From: Ailanthus altissimus
Taxonomy: Eukaryota; Streptophyta; Magnoliopsida; Sapindales; Simaroubaceae
Direction: 5' to 3'
Length of the DNA stretch: 64,000 nucleotides
Assembly (NCBI GenBank): GCA_946807835.1
Contig: OX327710.1
Location: forward strand, 17,534,501 to 17,598,500
Under the pieces are notes generated by a model. It made no database searches and was not told the DNA's origin. It saw only the letters and a list, made by a program, of their open reading frames with translations. Positions 1 through 11,580 of the stretch are shown here, in pieces. Each line of letters opens with the position of its first letter. The stretch's first letter is position 1. The position numbers and the translations under genes are program-made.

Positions 1-839
1 TGGTTTGAGCTTTACTCTTTTGCGGATCATAAATTTTCTTGTCTTGAGTTGACTCCAAATAGGCTTCCTACTCTAGCGAGCAACTTGTCAGGATCTTCCA
101 GTTTTTCTGTGATCATGTGTTTATTCCTCATCTGCCAACTAGCCCAAAGCACCTTTCACAATTCTATCCCTTTCCTCAGCTAATGTTGTCGAGCATATCT
201 GCTGATAGAAATCTCATATGTATGTGTTTGGACTTTCATTAATCAATTCTGCATATTGAGACCTCCTCCATAGGTTTTTGGCCATCTTATAACTCACCAA
301 AGCATGGAAATATGTTTCCTTTTTTCTAAAACACCTTTTGCACAGAGGGTTGTTACCAATTTTCCCCCTGAGCAAGTTTTCTCAAGTGGAAGAATATCTA
401 ACGGGACCCTCCACAAGAAGATCTTGACTTTTGAGGGCACTGAAATTCTCCAAATCAATTTCCACCAGTTTTCTATATTGCTTGATGATTCTGCTTCCAT
501 GTTGTGTTCATCCTCCAAGGCCCTATGAGAACCACCCTTTACTATGTATAGCCTTTTTTTCTCAAAATGCCAGCATAGTGTATCATTCTATTTTGTTTGG
601 GGAAGGGGTAGTTTAAGTATCTCCTGAGCATCCCCATTCTTAAATATTGTTGAATGAACTCCCTTCTCCATCTATTCTCCTCATCAATTAGCACAGCAAC
701 CTTCCTTCTAATGGCCAAGGATTTTGGGGATATAGGATTCAACTGTCTTTCTTGGGAGCCAATTACTCTTATAAATATTCACTTGGTTTCTTTAGCCAAT
801 AATCCATCTTGCACCTTTCTCCGAAATTTGTCTGCTTTA
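1..839 (-). pseudogene. LINE 3' region: zf-RVT and following part, decayed
   Basis: On the minus strand a fragment around 518-294 reads NWWKLIWRISVPSKVKIFLW, the typical opening of the zf-RVT zinc-binding domain found after plant LINE reverse transcriptases. The fragment around 742-542 resembles the segment just before it (a LID...W pattern). Below 294 the sense continues with a WASWQMRNKH-like stretch, typical just downstream of zf-RVT. Stops and frame changes are frequent, so no product is expected. Confidence 0.7.
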
Positions 840-1312
840 TGTCACGGACTGTTTTCGAGACCGTGCAGCCTTAGACACGTTGCGTTCTAAGCATCCTAGA
901 AAACCACACAAAGAGAAGAAAGAACAAGCACGCCAAGTGTTTGCACGAATGCTCTCTTATATTGCTGAAGAGAAAACAAAGTTATGAGATGAAAAATACA
1001 AGTGAGGGTCTCCCCCTTTTATAATAGCAGCCATATACAATCAATAGCTGAGATCTAATTGATCTAACGGTGTATATACAAGATGGGATAATATTCTTAG
1101 AATATTCCTAGATGCTCTCCTACCTATTATGAAAGTCTAACTAGGGTTAACTTTCTTAATAAGTTACGGGCTAAGCTCGGTTCTCCATCCTAATCAGCGG
1201 GCCTTCTAGAAGCTCCGGTCCATGTAGCGCTCCATGGTCCAAGAGGCCTCCAGCAGGCCTAGTCGCACACCAAGTGCTCGAAAAAATGCTTAAGAGTACT
1301 TAGGGCGTAACA
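840..1312. mobile_element. Solo LTR inserted in the outer LINE
   Basis: The block starts TGTCACGG and ends GCGTAACA, the TG...CA form of an LTR. It is less AT-rich than its surroundings and has no coding sense. LINE coding sense stops at 839 and resumes after 1312. The flanking 5-mers are CTTTA (835-839) and CTTAT (1313-1317), an imperfect TSD that could reflect a mutated base. No internal retroelement region is present, so a recombination-derived solo LTR is the best reading. Confidence 0.6.
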
Positions 1313-3448
1313 CTTATAACAAACTTCTCCATACATCGGAGGGGTTTGATCCCAATATACCCATCAGAAAATTACTACCTTTTTAGTACCTTACTTGCGG
1401 TACTTTTACATTAAAGAATTCTGGATTTTGAATCACCCTTCAAATTTTTTTTGCCAATAAGGCTTGATTGAAGCAAACAAAGACCCTAAAACCCATTCCA
1501 CCTTTACTTTTTGGCTTGCATAACTTCCTCTAATTGGTCCAATGAAGCTTTTTTTCCTCATTTCCTTTTAGACCACCCACTAGAAGCTTATTGTCAACCT
1601 CCGTAAATCTTTACAAAGCCCTCTAGGTAGCTTGAATAGGCTCATTGCATATGTTGGCACAACTTGCTTTTATTAGCCTTTCGTTAACCCTACTAGAAAA
1701 TAATTTTTCCTGCCACCCCTCAATCCTACTAGTCATCCTAAATTTGACTTCATTAAAAAAAAAAAATTTATTTCTCTTCACTATAAATGGGAGGCCTGGG
1801 TGCTTTTCATACATTGTAACTATCTGGAGCTGAAGAATATCTCTCATTTTCTTAGCCCTATTCCTTGCTAAATTTAGGCTAAAGAAAATAGAAGACTTAC
1901 TAGTTGAAAAACTGACCAAAGGCCTTAGCATAACTGTCAAAAATTTCCCTTAGGTTTCTACAATCCTCATTAGTTACTCTGATACATATTAAGTTATCAT
2001 CTGCAAATAGCAAATGTGAAACTGAGAGTGTGGTGCCGAATCTGAGCCCATCAATTTCTTTTCCTCTTCTGCCTTAGATAGAAGTGTTGATAGTGCTCCA
2101 GCACACAGCATGAACAAATAGGGTGAAATTGGGCATCTCTGCCTTAGTCTCATTTGAGCTCTGAAATTCCTCATCACTTCTCTATTTAATAGGATTGAGA
2201 GAAAGGTAGAGATTGTACACTTCATAATCAATTTAATCCAATGTTCAGCTAATCCTAATTGCACCGTAATATCCTCCAAAATTTGTCAATCCTCCATGTC
2301 ATATACTTTACTAATATCTAGTTTAAGTGTCATCTACCCTTTTTTTTTCACTTCTAATCTTATGGAGGCATTCATACCCAATAACTATACTATCACTTAT
2401 CAATCTACCAAGTATAAACACACTCTAGTTAGGGGATATTATCCTTTCTAGCATCCTTTTCAATCTATTTGCAATTACCTTAGTAATGTATCTTTAGGCC
2501 ACATTACAAAGGTTGGTGAGTCTGAAATCAGTTGGTTTCTTAGGATGCTTACTTTTTGGAATTAAAGCAATAAGAGTATGGTTCAGTGATTGAGGATTAC
2601 GTTGTTGGTTGAGGATGTGTACATAAGCCTTGATGGTATCTTCCTCCATATGTTTCCAGTGCTTTTGGAAGAATCCTACTGATATTCCATCAGGACCCCG
2701 AGCCTTTGAAGGGTTAAGTTGCACACTACATTCATAATCTCTTTCCTTGTGAATGGTTTTCGGAGCTCATTGTTCATCTTTGCTGTCATTCTTACTGTTA
2801 TCCTTCTGGTTGCCTCTTTTCTTTGTTCACTTATGGGGTTTGATGATTTAAATAGCCCCATAAAGTACTTACACGTAATCTCATTCATCCCTTTTTGATC
2901 TTCCACCCACATAACTTTTTCATCAAACAGTCATTTGATTAAGCTAGCTTATACTAGATCTTTGCCTCGAGAAAAACTTCCTCCTCCTAAAGTTAGCCAT
3001 AAATCTGTTTCTCTAAAGACTGGATTTGGTTCCTCTTATCATATTGCCAACCCTTGTTTCTGCTTTGATTCAGCTCTTTCGTCAGCTTCTTCAACTATTT
3101 ATCTTTGCCACTAAACACTCTCTTACTCTAACCCTATAAACTTGCCTTGGTCTTCTCTAATTTCTGGACAAAACCTTGTAGTGGTTTAAGGTCTCCCACT
3201 TCTTGACCATTCCATCCCTTATTTACAACTATCTCACAATCTTTATGGAGATTTCAGATATCTTTAAAATGAAACCTGCCTACATTTCTTTTCCCGTTTT
3301 CATGCCTTATCCCCCTTTCCAAAGCCTCTAAGACAATTAGGTAGTGATTAGAAACATTGGCTACCAAGTGGTGCACCTCTCATCTGTGGAATCTATTTTG
3401 CCAACTTTCATTACGAAGAAACCTATCTAGTCTTTCTTCCATAAGCCT
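1313..3448 (-). pseudogene. Outer LINE reverse transcriptase domain, decayed
   Basis: Minus-strand pieces match plant LINE reverse transcriptase in order. Around 2724-2494 the motif SKARGPDGISVGFFQKHW is followed by LIALIPKSKHPKKPTDFR, the standard RT entry motifs. Around 2279-1989 comes a segment ending CPISPYLFMLCAGALSTLL, followed by the decayed catalytic region. From 3448 to about 2912 lies the linker between endonuclease and RT. Stops and frameshifts occur throughout. The element is interrupted at 3449 by the younger LINE. Confidence 0.75.
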
Positions 3449-5869
3449 TATTTCCATCTCCTGTTTTTTTTTTTTTGATAATAATAAGGTTGTGAAATTT
3501 AACTCAAGTGGAGGAAAAATCCTCAAGTACAAAACGATTACATTGTGTTGGGACTTTACCCAACCAAATAGTATCAGAAACTATGTTTAGAGCAAGGTGT
3601 GCTAGTTCATGCGCCACTTTATTAGTGGACCGATGTGAATACCTGAAAGAGCAAAAGTTAAAGCATGACGAGATCGTTCTGATGTCATGAAGTACCAAAC
3701 CAAGTTCTGAGAAAGAGTGAGTGTGGTTGTTGATGTCAGAAATAATGCCTGCTGCATCAGATTCAACCTCAATAGCTGATAAGCCCAGTGTTCTAGCTAG
3801 GTTAAGACCTCGAAGAATTGCCAATGCTTCTAAAATGTCCACTGAGGGCTTTGCCTTAAGTGGAGAGGATGAAGAGGCAAGTACCGCTCCATAGCTATCA
3901 CGCAAGACCGCTCCTAACCCAGCCTTGAGGTGCTTAGGAGATAGACTGGCATCAGTGTTGAGTTTTATAAAACCCAGTCTTGGGGCTAGCCAACTACAAC
4001 TCGAATTACTAGTGGTATCAACTTTGTCTGTGCAACAAGATACGAACTCATACCAATAGCATTTAGCCCAATTAAGAACATCATCCACCAATATCACTTT
4101 CTTCTCTGTGACTAATTTGTTTCTGATATACCATAATCTCCAAAACATAATTAATAGTATCTCAAGATCCATAACCGCTAAGCTCATTTTGCATTTCATT
4201 AGGAGATCCAAAAAAGTAGTATTATGGTAAATATTTATACCATGCAAAAATGGACAAGCTTGGCGTACCTTTCTTAGTGCATCACATAACCATACTGCAT
4301 GAATAGAGTTTTCAGCACCTTTAGCACAGCGGTTACAAGACTCATCAATCGGCACATGGTGCCTCTTAAGATTTGCAAAGGTAGGGATCCAACCATGGGT
4401 AATTCTCCAAACAAAATGCTTTATTTTGGTTGGAATCTTCAACCTCCACATGTATTGCCACCAGGTTCTAGAATCAACATTATTGTTGCTGGACGAAGCT
4501 TGGTCAACAGTATGAGATAGATGGTACCCACTTTTAATAGTATACTGCCCTAGCCTGTCAAAATGCCACGTAAATGAGTCTGGTTGTTCCCAACATCGAG
4601 AGCGGGGGATACTGAGGATTAAGTCACTTTCTTCAGGAGGAAAGTAGTCCCGGACCAGTTCAGAGTTCCATGACCCAGCAGGTGTAAGTAACTCAGCAAC
4701 TAGTGAATGCTCTGGCAGTTTGTGGGGGAAAGAGGGTTTAAAGGATAATGGTCGAGGGAGCCATTGGTCATAATAGATTGATACAGCTGTTCCAACACCA
4801 ATACGCCAGCGTAGTCCCTTCTTTAGCAAGTCTCTACCCCAAAGAATACTTTTCCAGACCTGTGAATCAGATTGTCTAGATTGTACCTGCAAGAGCGAAG
4901 AGTTAGGAAAATAAAGGCTTCGAAGAGTTTTGGCCACTAAAGAGTTTGGGAAGGCGATCACTCTCCATCCTTGCTTAGCGAGGATTGCTTGGTTAAAGGA
5001 AGCTAGGTCTCTAAAACCCATGCCTCCATCCCTCTTGTGGTGGCACAACACATCCCACGAACACCAATGAATTTTCTTTGAGCACGCATCACCGCCCCAA
5101 AAAAACCTTGCACAGAGCCTACGAATCTCATTAACTAGGCTTTTTGGAAGTCTAAACAGGTTCATGATATAGGTCGGGATGGCTTGGATAACTGCTTTGA
5201 TAAGGATCTCCCGACCCCCAGCTGAAAAAAGGTGTCTCTTCCAACCTTTCAGTTTACTCCACACTTTGTCTTTAATAGCAGCAAATAGGTTCTGTTTATT
5301 TTTGCTAGTAATACAAGGGAGCCCCATGTATTTACTGTGGTGGGGGACTTGGGTCACCCCCAAGCAAAGGGTGAGCTGGGCAGCAACCGCCCCTGATATA
5401 GACTTACCAAAGCAAACTGCAGACTTCTGGTTATTGATCAGTTGTCCAGAAGCATGCTCATAAGAACTCAAAATGTCTTTTATCGAGATGCAATTGTCCA
5501 AGGAGGCCCTAGTAAATAAGAGGCTATCGTCAGCAAAAAGTAGGTGGGAGATTGTGGGCCCTTGATTCCCCAATTTCAGCCCCTGTATATCACCTCGTTG
5601 TTCTGCAAACTTTAGGCGGGAGGAAAGACCTTCAGCACAAATAAGGAACAGGAATGGAGATAGAGGATCATCTTGGCGAAGGCCTCTTGAGGGGTATATA
5701 GAGCCATGAGTAGTGCCATTAATAATGATAGAGTATGATACTGATGAGATACACTGATAAATCATCCGACACCAATTGTCAGAGAAACCCAATCTCCCCA
5801 TCATTGCAAGCAAGAAATTTCATTCTACCCGATCATAAGCCTTTGACATGTCTATTTCCATCTCCTGTT
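3449..5869 (-). mobile_element. 5'-truncated L1-type LINE nested in the outer LINE
   Basis: Two copies of TATTTCCATCTCCTGTT, at 3449-3465 and 5853-5869, form a 17-bp target-site duplication. A T-run at about 3464-3476, the poly(A) tail seen on the opposite strand, follows the left copy directly. The element therefore lies on the minus strand with its 5' end at about 5852. It begins inside the RT domain (DMSKAYDRVE), so it is 5'-truncated, as is common after incomplete LINE reverse transcription. The target is the endonuclease region of the older LINE, whose coding sense continues on both sides. Confidence 0.9.
3504..5852 (-). pseudogene. LINE ORF2 C-terminal part: RT, zf-RVT, RNase H
   Basis: About 770 codons are open on the minus strand. 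In order they hold the RT palm (SRGLRQDDPLSPFLF, then the catalytic motif LLFADDSLLF), the post-palm region, a zf-RVT domain (WRLKIPTKIKHFVWRITHGW, then a Cys-rich part), and a C-terminal RNase H of the RVT_3 type starting LNTDASLSPKHLKAGLGAVL. Upstream of the open frame the sense continues as AYDRVE, then a TGA where tryptophan is expected, up to the truncation at 5852. The first in-frame ATG is at 5804. ORF1 and the endonuclease are missing, so it is not an autonomous element, although the RT active-site residues look intact. Confidence 0.88.
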
Positions 5870-6460
5870 AAACCAGGTGAAAGGGAATTCGTTGTACCCT
5901 ATGTCAGATAACTAATTGTTTTTAATAGCCTCCTAAAAAGCTTATATGGCCTGTAGACCCCTTGGAAGGCCCTCCACTCTTTTTCTTAACTGCTAAGACC
6001 TCATTAAAGTCCCCACAGCAAACCTATGAGAGATCAGCAATCTTCGTTATCCTTTCAAGTAACAGCCATGTAAATTTCTATTAGTCATTTTCTGGTAAGT
6101 CATACACCCCTATGAATCTCCACATTTTCTCACTTTCCTGGACTACCGTATCTATGTGACATTTGATATATGACAACAACTTCAAATCTATTTCTTTATT
6201 CCATAAAACTGCCACTCTCATTTTTTTTCCTTACCCTACTAACATCAAAATAGTTCTCGAAACTTAACCTCTTATTTAGTTGTTGCATTTGAGAATCCTA
6301 TAATTTTGTTTCACACAGGAACACTTTTCGATTTTTGTGTTTGGAGAATTTTATTTAATGCTCGAAATGTTCAAGAATTCCTCAAACCTTAATCATTCCA
6401 ACTAGGAGCTTCGTTGTTCATGATAGGGCTAATGACTGGCCTCTACCAATGTGATCATGA
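5870..6460 (-). pseudogene. Outer LINE endonuclease domain, decayed
   Basis: On the minus strand the start of ORF2 is recognisable near 6420. Downstream is a FLCETKL-like motif, then SFENYFDVS, then AVLWNKEIDLK, then CHIDTVV and WRFIGVYDLPEND, then a CGDFNEVL-like motif, and EFPFTWFNRR at the junction with the inserted younger LINE. These are the ordered landmarks of the AP-endonuclease-like domain of plant L1 elements. Several stops and frame slips interrupt it. Confidence 0.7.
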
Positions 6461-6571
6461 TTGCATATTCCTTAATTACCTACTTTCCCTAAACTTTCCT
6501 TCCCTTCCCTTCCCTTCCCTTTTTCAAAAAATCGTTTAGATTGTTAGAATTTCCTCTTCTTCCTTTTTAGG

Positions 6572-7856
6572 TGATAGAAGTTAATTAGGTCTAATATTTT
6601 CATCTTTCAAACATAATATTTGTTCATTTACATTAAGATTATTTAGTTTTTTTTATGTGCTTTATTGTTATTTGGTAGGTTTTGAGTCAATTGAGCAAAT
6701 GAGGATGAAAATTCAAGGAAAATAGAACAAAAATATCAATGTGCTATAGTATCCTGCTACAATACGAACTATAGCATTTTAGCTACAATGCCAAGTGTTG
6801 CAACACTTAAAAATAGTATGGCAGTGCCCAGAATCTAGCGTCACAGCGCTGTGTGAACAGTAATCCTAATCTAATTTATATTTGATGTTTTAATCAAATT
6901 TAAAGACATAAACCTACAAATAAAATATCAAAAAGCCTAATTCAAGAAGAAAAAAAAAAGAGAGAGAGAGAGAGAGAAATAGCAATTTTTGAAGAATCAA
7001 GAATACTAGAAGATTGAAGACTATAAAAAAATTTGTTTTATTTCTTTAACTCTTTATCTTTCTAGTTTTTTTATGATTTTCATAATATTATTCTTGACAA
7101 GTTATAGAACTCTTTATTTTACCATGACCTAAGTTTTTATTTTTAGAGTTAGACTTTTGAACCTAGTATGTAATCAAATTTTGTTAATACTTAGTTTATA
7201 AACTTAATACATATAATTGATTCATTCTATCTTGATTTTATTACCTTCATTATATCTGGTCAATTTTTTGAATGATTGGAAAACCATGATGAACTTAACA
7301 AAGGGATTTATGTGTTTAGTTTGGGATAGTTTGATGCATGATCAAAGGGTAACAACTATGAGTTTCATCTAAGGTAAACATATACCTAAGTGGCATGTAT
7401 AGTATAATTTAAACTTGATCTTAATGAATTACATTCTAATTTTATTACCATAAATATATAGTGATTGTTAGAATGCATAATATAGTTACTTGACCATCGA
7501 CAGAAGCTTGTGATGAGATTAATATCTAAGCCAACAATTTAAATTAAGTGATGAACTAAGTGGTTAGTAAATCTAATGAAATGCTAGTGGATGAGTATCT
7601 ACCTTAGATTATTATCCTTTGGTGAATTTATTTTTTTGTTTGTTTGCTATTTAAGTTTAGTTTAATTTGATAGAATTAGATTATTTAATTAAATTTCATA
7701 TTTTAATTTTTCTGTATAAAAGTTAAGTAGATATAATTTTAGTAATTGATGAAAAATTAAATTACATAATCCCTATGAGAACGATATCTGAATTTAAATC
7801 TTATATTATTTAATATAATAGCATGCGTTTGCGTTTAGCTACTATAATATCAATCA
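6572..7856. mobile_element. Solo LTR with perfect TTAGG duplication
   Basis: The segment begins TGATAGAAG and ends CAATCA, and TTAGG flanks it at 6567-6571 and 7857-7861. It has no coding sense and is very AT-rich apart from a patch at 6735-6845. The right end, with a GAACGATATCTGAA-like stretch followed by GCATGCGTTTGCG, resembles LTR ends next to the primer-binding site in plant gypsy elements. LINE-related sequence lies on both sides. The superfamily assignment is tentative. Confidence 0.7.
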
Positions 7857-8820
7857 TTAGGCTTTCCAAGCTATCCTCAAGGCTTTTTCTTTTCCCATAA
7901 CTAGGCCTTAACTCAACGTTTTCAAAGCCCAATTCTCTGGCCTTTATTTTTCACTTTTTAACCACTTTAGCCCTATTTCTTCAATTAAGTTAGGCCTATT
8001 CTTAACCCCCTTCCCAGTGAGGCCTACTTGCAAATTATTCTTTATTTTCCTACCAAAACATTTATCTCCTTTTTTTAATCTTTCCCGCATTTTCCTTTCA
8101 ATCAAATCTTCCCTCATTCCTTTATTAATGCCCAACTTTTTTTTCTGCTTTTTCAATCTCTTTTTCACATAGCTCTTAATCAATTAGCATGTCATCCTGG
8201 ATCTCATTAATGACCTTAAGGATCTCCCTCATCTTATCCAGTTCAAGGCTTTTGGATATGGTGTCATTTATTTTTAAGTTTGGGTCTTCTTATTCCTCAG
8301 GCATCATTGTGCTCCTCCTTGTTGGTTCATCTAGTTTCTTGTTTCCCTATAGTTTCACCTTTCTATTTGTTATTATTTCTACCCTTCTTAATGGGCTTTA
8401 ATTATTTCTTATTGTTCTATCCTCTTTTTCTTTCTTCCTGGCTACCTTAAAAATGTCCCTTTATAAGTCCCGCTCTCATTTACTACCCATATGCAAACTC
8501 TCCGATGTCTTTTTTACCTTTATCTTTTTCATTTTCACTTTTGTTTGTTTTTTTTCCTAGTTTTTCCCTAAAGTCCTCACATTCCCTATACGAATGTCCA
8601 ATTCTTTCACATTGATAGAAAAAAAATCCAGCAATTTCTTATCAAGAATAGGCAAAATTACCTTTTCCTCTAAAACTTTCATTCCTACGATAATGAACAT
8701 CCTTAAAGGCTTTGAGATGTGGAACCTTACTCTGATTCTCATAAACTTTCCAATACACTCACCATCTTCGTCCAGCTCAATCTCTTCAACGTTCTTAATT
8801 TTACTACCCAAAGTTCTAAT
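7857..8820 (-). pseudogene. Outer LINE ORF1 remnant (zinc-knuckle protein)
   Basis: The minus strand around 8811-8690 reads IELDEDGECIGKFMRIRVRF followed by HISKPLR, the signature between the DUF4283 and zf-CCHC_4 domains of plant LINE ORF1 proteins. One frame over, at about 8630-8572, the pattern YQCERIGHSYREC is a recognisable knuckle separated from the upstream part by a frameshift. The basic linker continues to about 7940 (GLTGKGVKNRPNLIEEIG). It is clearly decayed. Confidence 0.72.
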
Positions 8821-10440
8821 TGTTAGGAATAGTGCCCTAAAAGCATGTACTTATACTGTTTTATGAAATAAATAAAGTTACAATTTTATACTTGAAAAGT
8901 ATTGATAATTTTATGACGTAAATATCAGAAAATTCCTTATTTATTTATATGACTATAATCGTAGTAAATAATTATTATATACAGGGGAATTAAAGTTATG
9001 CATGATAAATAAAAAAGTCTATAGTAAATTAATTAAATTTTGAAATATTTAATTAAATATTACTAGTGCGGTTCATAGACATTGAGATGTGGTGATTTTA
9101 TCTAAATCACTAATATAGTGATATTATAGTGGATGCACTTTATTTAATATGATTATATAGGAGTAAACTAAAAAATAGTTTGAATTCTTAAGTAAAATAT
9201 CAATTTTAATTAAAAATTCAAATAACGTTAACTGATGGTTATTGCAGATCAACCTTAATCTTGAGTAATCATAAACTTCTGTTTGTGTCATTATATTATT
9301 TGAAATACTCGTTACGGTTTGTCTAAAAGAATAGGTTAAAAATTTATATTTTGATAGTATAATGAGATAAACGGCTGGGAATATGATTTATACATATGGA
9401 ATCCATTCTTTCCTAACAAAAGTTAGAAAAAAGGTACCCTTAAAGATTAATTTTGAAACTAAATAGTTAGAGCGCTCAATTTGTAACACGATTACAAATT
9501 AACTACTCACCGATGAATTAATGGTATTTACAGATAAAAAAGTAATTAGAGGGGTAAAATGGTGATTGACCTAGCTCTAATTATGAACCATTTATAGAGG
9601 GTTAAATTGCATGTAGTGATTGAATCGATGAACTACTTTAAGTTTTCTAAATAAATTATATCTATAATTTTAATAGTGCAATTCTAGATTTTTATTAGAA
9701 TAATACTGAAATTAATAAATTTGATTAATTAATTATCTAAAATTTGTTAGACCTTAAAATTGTAGGTTCACAATACCACTTCTTTTGCTATTATAGTGAA
9801 TAATTAAAAGATGATTGTTTTATTACAAAAATTGTTTGTGCCCAAAAAATAGTTTTAAAAAATAGTATGTTTTATATTTGGATAAAATTAATTAATATAG
9901 ATAATATCTTATCCAAATATAATTAAATGAATAAAATCTTAATGATAATGTTTGAAATTATTAAAAACATTTTATTTTAATTTTAGTGTTTTCCTTTTAT
10001 TAAAAGATTATTTGTCCATTTATTTTGAAAGTCTAATAATGCTCAATTATTGGGTATTATACATTAAACATAAAGAGTAAGACTTTATGTGGTTTACATG
10101 TATAAAGTCTCTTTTTAAAAGATAATAATTTAATTAATAATAATTTATTAAATTAAAATAATAATAGTTTATTATTTTAAAAGGAGAATATTAGAGTTAG
10201 AAAGAGAGATACACACATACGTAAAAAATACTCTCTCTCAGAATACTTTTTTTTCTTTAGAAGAAAAAAAATTAAAAACTCATTCTTCCTTTTATTGTAA
10301 AGTATGTTCTTCAGAATAATTTAAAATTTTTTGATAAAAAAAGAATTTAATATAAATTTAAATTATGTTCTTTATTCTCATTAATTTAGGGATCCGAATC
10401 GGACCTAAATGGGAATGACATGGAGTTGTAAGTAAGGATT
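8821..10440. repeat. Probable LTR-type insertion in LINE ORF1
   Basis: The LINE ORF1 sense stops exactly at 8820, where an AT-rich block opening TGTTAGGAATAGTGCCC begins. That opening looks like an LTR start. The block runs without coding sense through tracts of A and T to about 10440. I could not find a matching end with the flanking 5-mer CTAAT, so its right border and the element type are uncertain. Confidence 0.4.
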
Positions 10441-11150
10441 CTCCTCTAGGTACAATTTCAGCCTGTCTTCATTCAATTGATCAGTCTTCCGCTCTCCTAA
10501 GTACGAGTTGAGAGTGTCGGGAAGTATCCTATAGGACTAGTCCATGTGTGACTTCAATGCTTTGTAGGGCACAACAAAAAGGAGCTCCGCCAGCAACCTT
10601 AGCGTATGAAAGCAGCTCAGAATAGCACACGCAAGTAACTGAACCGAACCTTCAGTCTGAACTCCCTAGATTGTTCAGTCAAAAAGATCACAAACAAAGC
10701 AGTGGAATAAGACTTTCATTGCATGGATATTAGAGTGGAAGAGTTCTTCTTCCATGGTATTGATTGGTTCTCAATCTTATGCCTATCTATTTGTTCGATC
10801 AGTAACAAACATATTCAACTGAGGTCTTTGTTCACAGCTCGAACTCTCACTCAATGGAGAGTATAGCGTATCGCCTGGCATTAGCGACACCACATCGAGT
10901 GGAAAGGAGGAATTATTGTCAATTGATGGTGGAAAAAAGGAATTGTCTTATTCTGCGTGGCCAACAAGACCATAAGCAAAAAATTATCCACACAGTCTTC
11001 TAATCGGTTGGTACTCTTCAATAATTTGTGAGGTCTTACTTTACTCATATGCGTCTCATCTGAATAAAAGCAATTCAAAAACGACTTCACTTTAAACATA
11101 AAATCTTTATAAAAATAAATATTAAAAAAATTATTTTTTATTCCCTTACG
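10441..11150. other. Unassigned block inside the outer LINE
   Basis: This stretch is less AT-rich than its left neighbour. I see no recognisable protein, RNA gene or terminal repeat in it. The short minus-strand open frame at 11099-10881 has no resemblance that I recognise. It separates the two ORF1 pieces of the outer LINE, so it is probably part of the inserted element or of a second insertion. Confidence 0.35.
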
Positions 11151-11580
11151 TCATGAATATATAACTCCAAAATCAACAATATTATACGCATACAAACCAT
11201 TGAGATATTGTGAGTGCGAAGACTCAATTTTATTAATTTTCCTAATCCTTTTAACTTCTGTAAGAACTATTAAGGCCTTATCAAAATGACAAGATTCTCC
11301 GGCCAACACTTTCTTTTATCTTTTGCAGCTGTAAAACTAAGATAGAAATCTATTATTCCGTACACTCTATTCTCTCTCTACAGGCTTCCAAATCTGTTTT
11401 ATTGCGGCCCTAAAAAACTTCTCTGCTAACTGCTCGATTTGTTAGAACTTTCGTTACCATGCACCCTTCCCTCATCTTTACTCCTTTCTCTCGGTTGCTA
11501 CCCGCTAATTCCACCACTTCTTCCTCAGCTTCTGTTATCGTTAATGCCTTACATAAATGCACTAGTTTTTCTGAGTCCAT
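11151..11580 (-). pseudogene. Outer LINE ORF1 N-terminus
   Basis: The reading frame from the ATG at 11580 (MDSEKLVHLCKALTITEAEE) followed by MVTKVLTNRAVSREVF matches the opening of DUF4283-type ORF1 proteins of plant LINEs. After a stop and a frame slip, a CHFDKALIVL-like motif at about 11310-11270 is the next expected ORF1 landmark. This marks the 5' end of the outer LINE and supports one element running from here to beyond position 1. Confidence 0.65.

Larger units (their letters stand above)
1..11580 (-). mobile_element. Large decayed L1-type LINE, split by later insertions
   Basis: Read on the minus strand, pieces of one plant L1-type LINE appear in the right order from right to left: an ORF1 start near 11580, an ORF1 zinc-knuckle part (about 8820-7900), endonuclease (about 6460-5870), reverse transcriptase (about 3450-1320) and the zf-RVT and 3' part (839-1). 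The 3' end lies beyond the window. Each gap between pieces coincides with an inserted element, and at 840-1312, 3449-5869 and 6572-7856 the LINE coding sense resumes on the other side. The pieces carry many stops and frameshifts, so it is old and dead. That all pieces come from one insertion is inferred from order, strand and junction continuity. Confidence 0.75.

Noticed and set aside
5179..5463. Plus-strand open frame of 94 codons over the inner LINE
   Set aside because: Shadow of the RT coding frame on the minus strand, where recognisable RT motifs lie.
10881..11099. 72-codon minus-strand open frame
   Set aside because: No recognised domain; it lies within inserted repeat sequence that splits the outer LINE.
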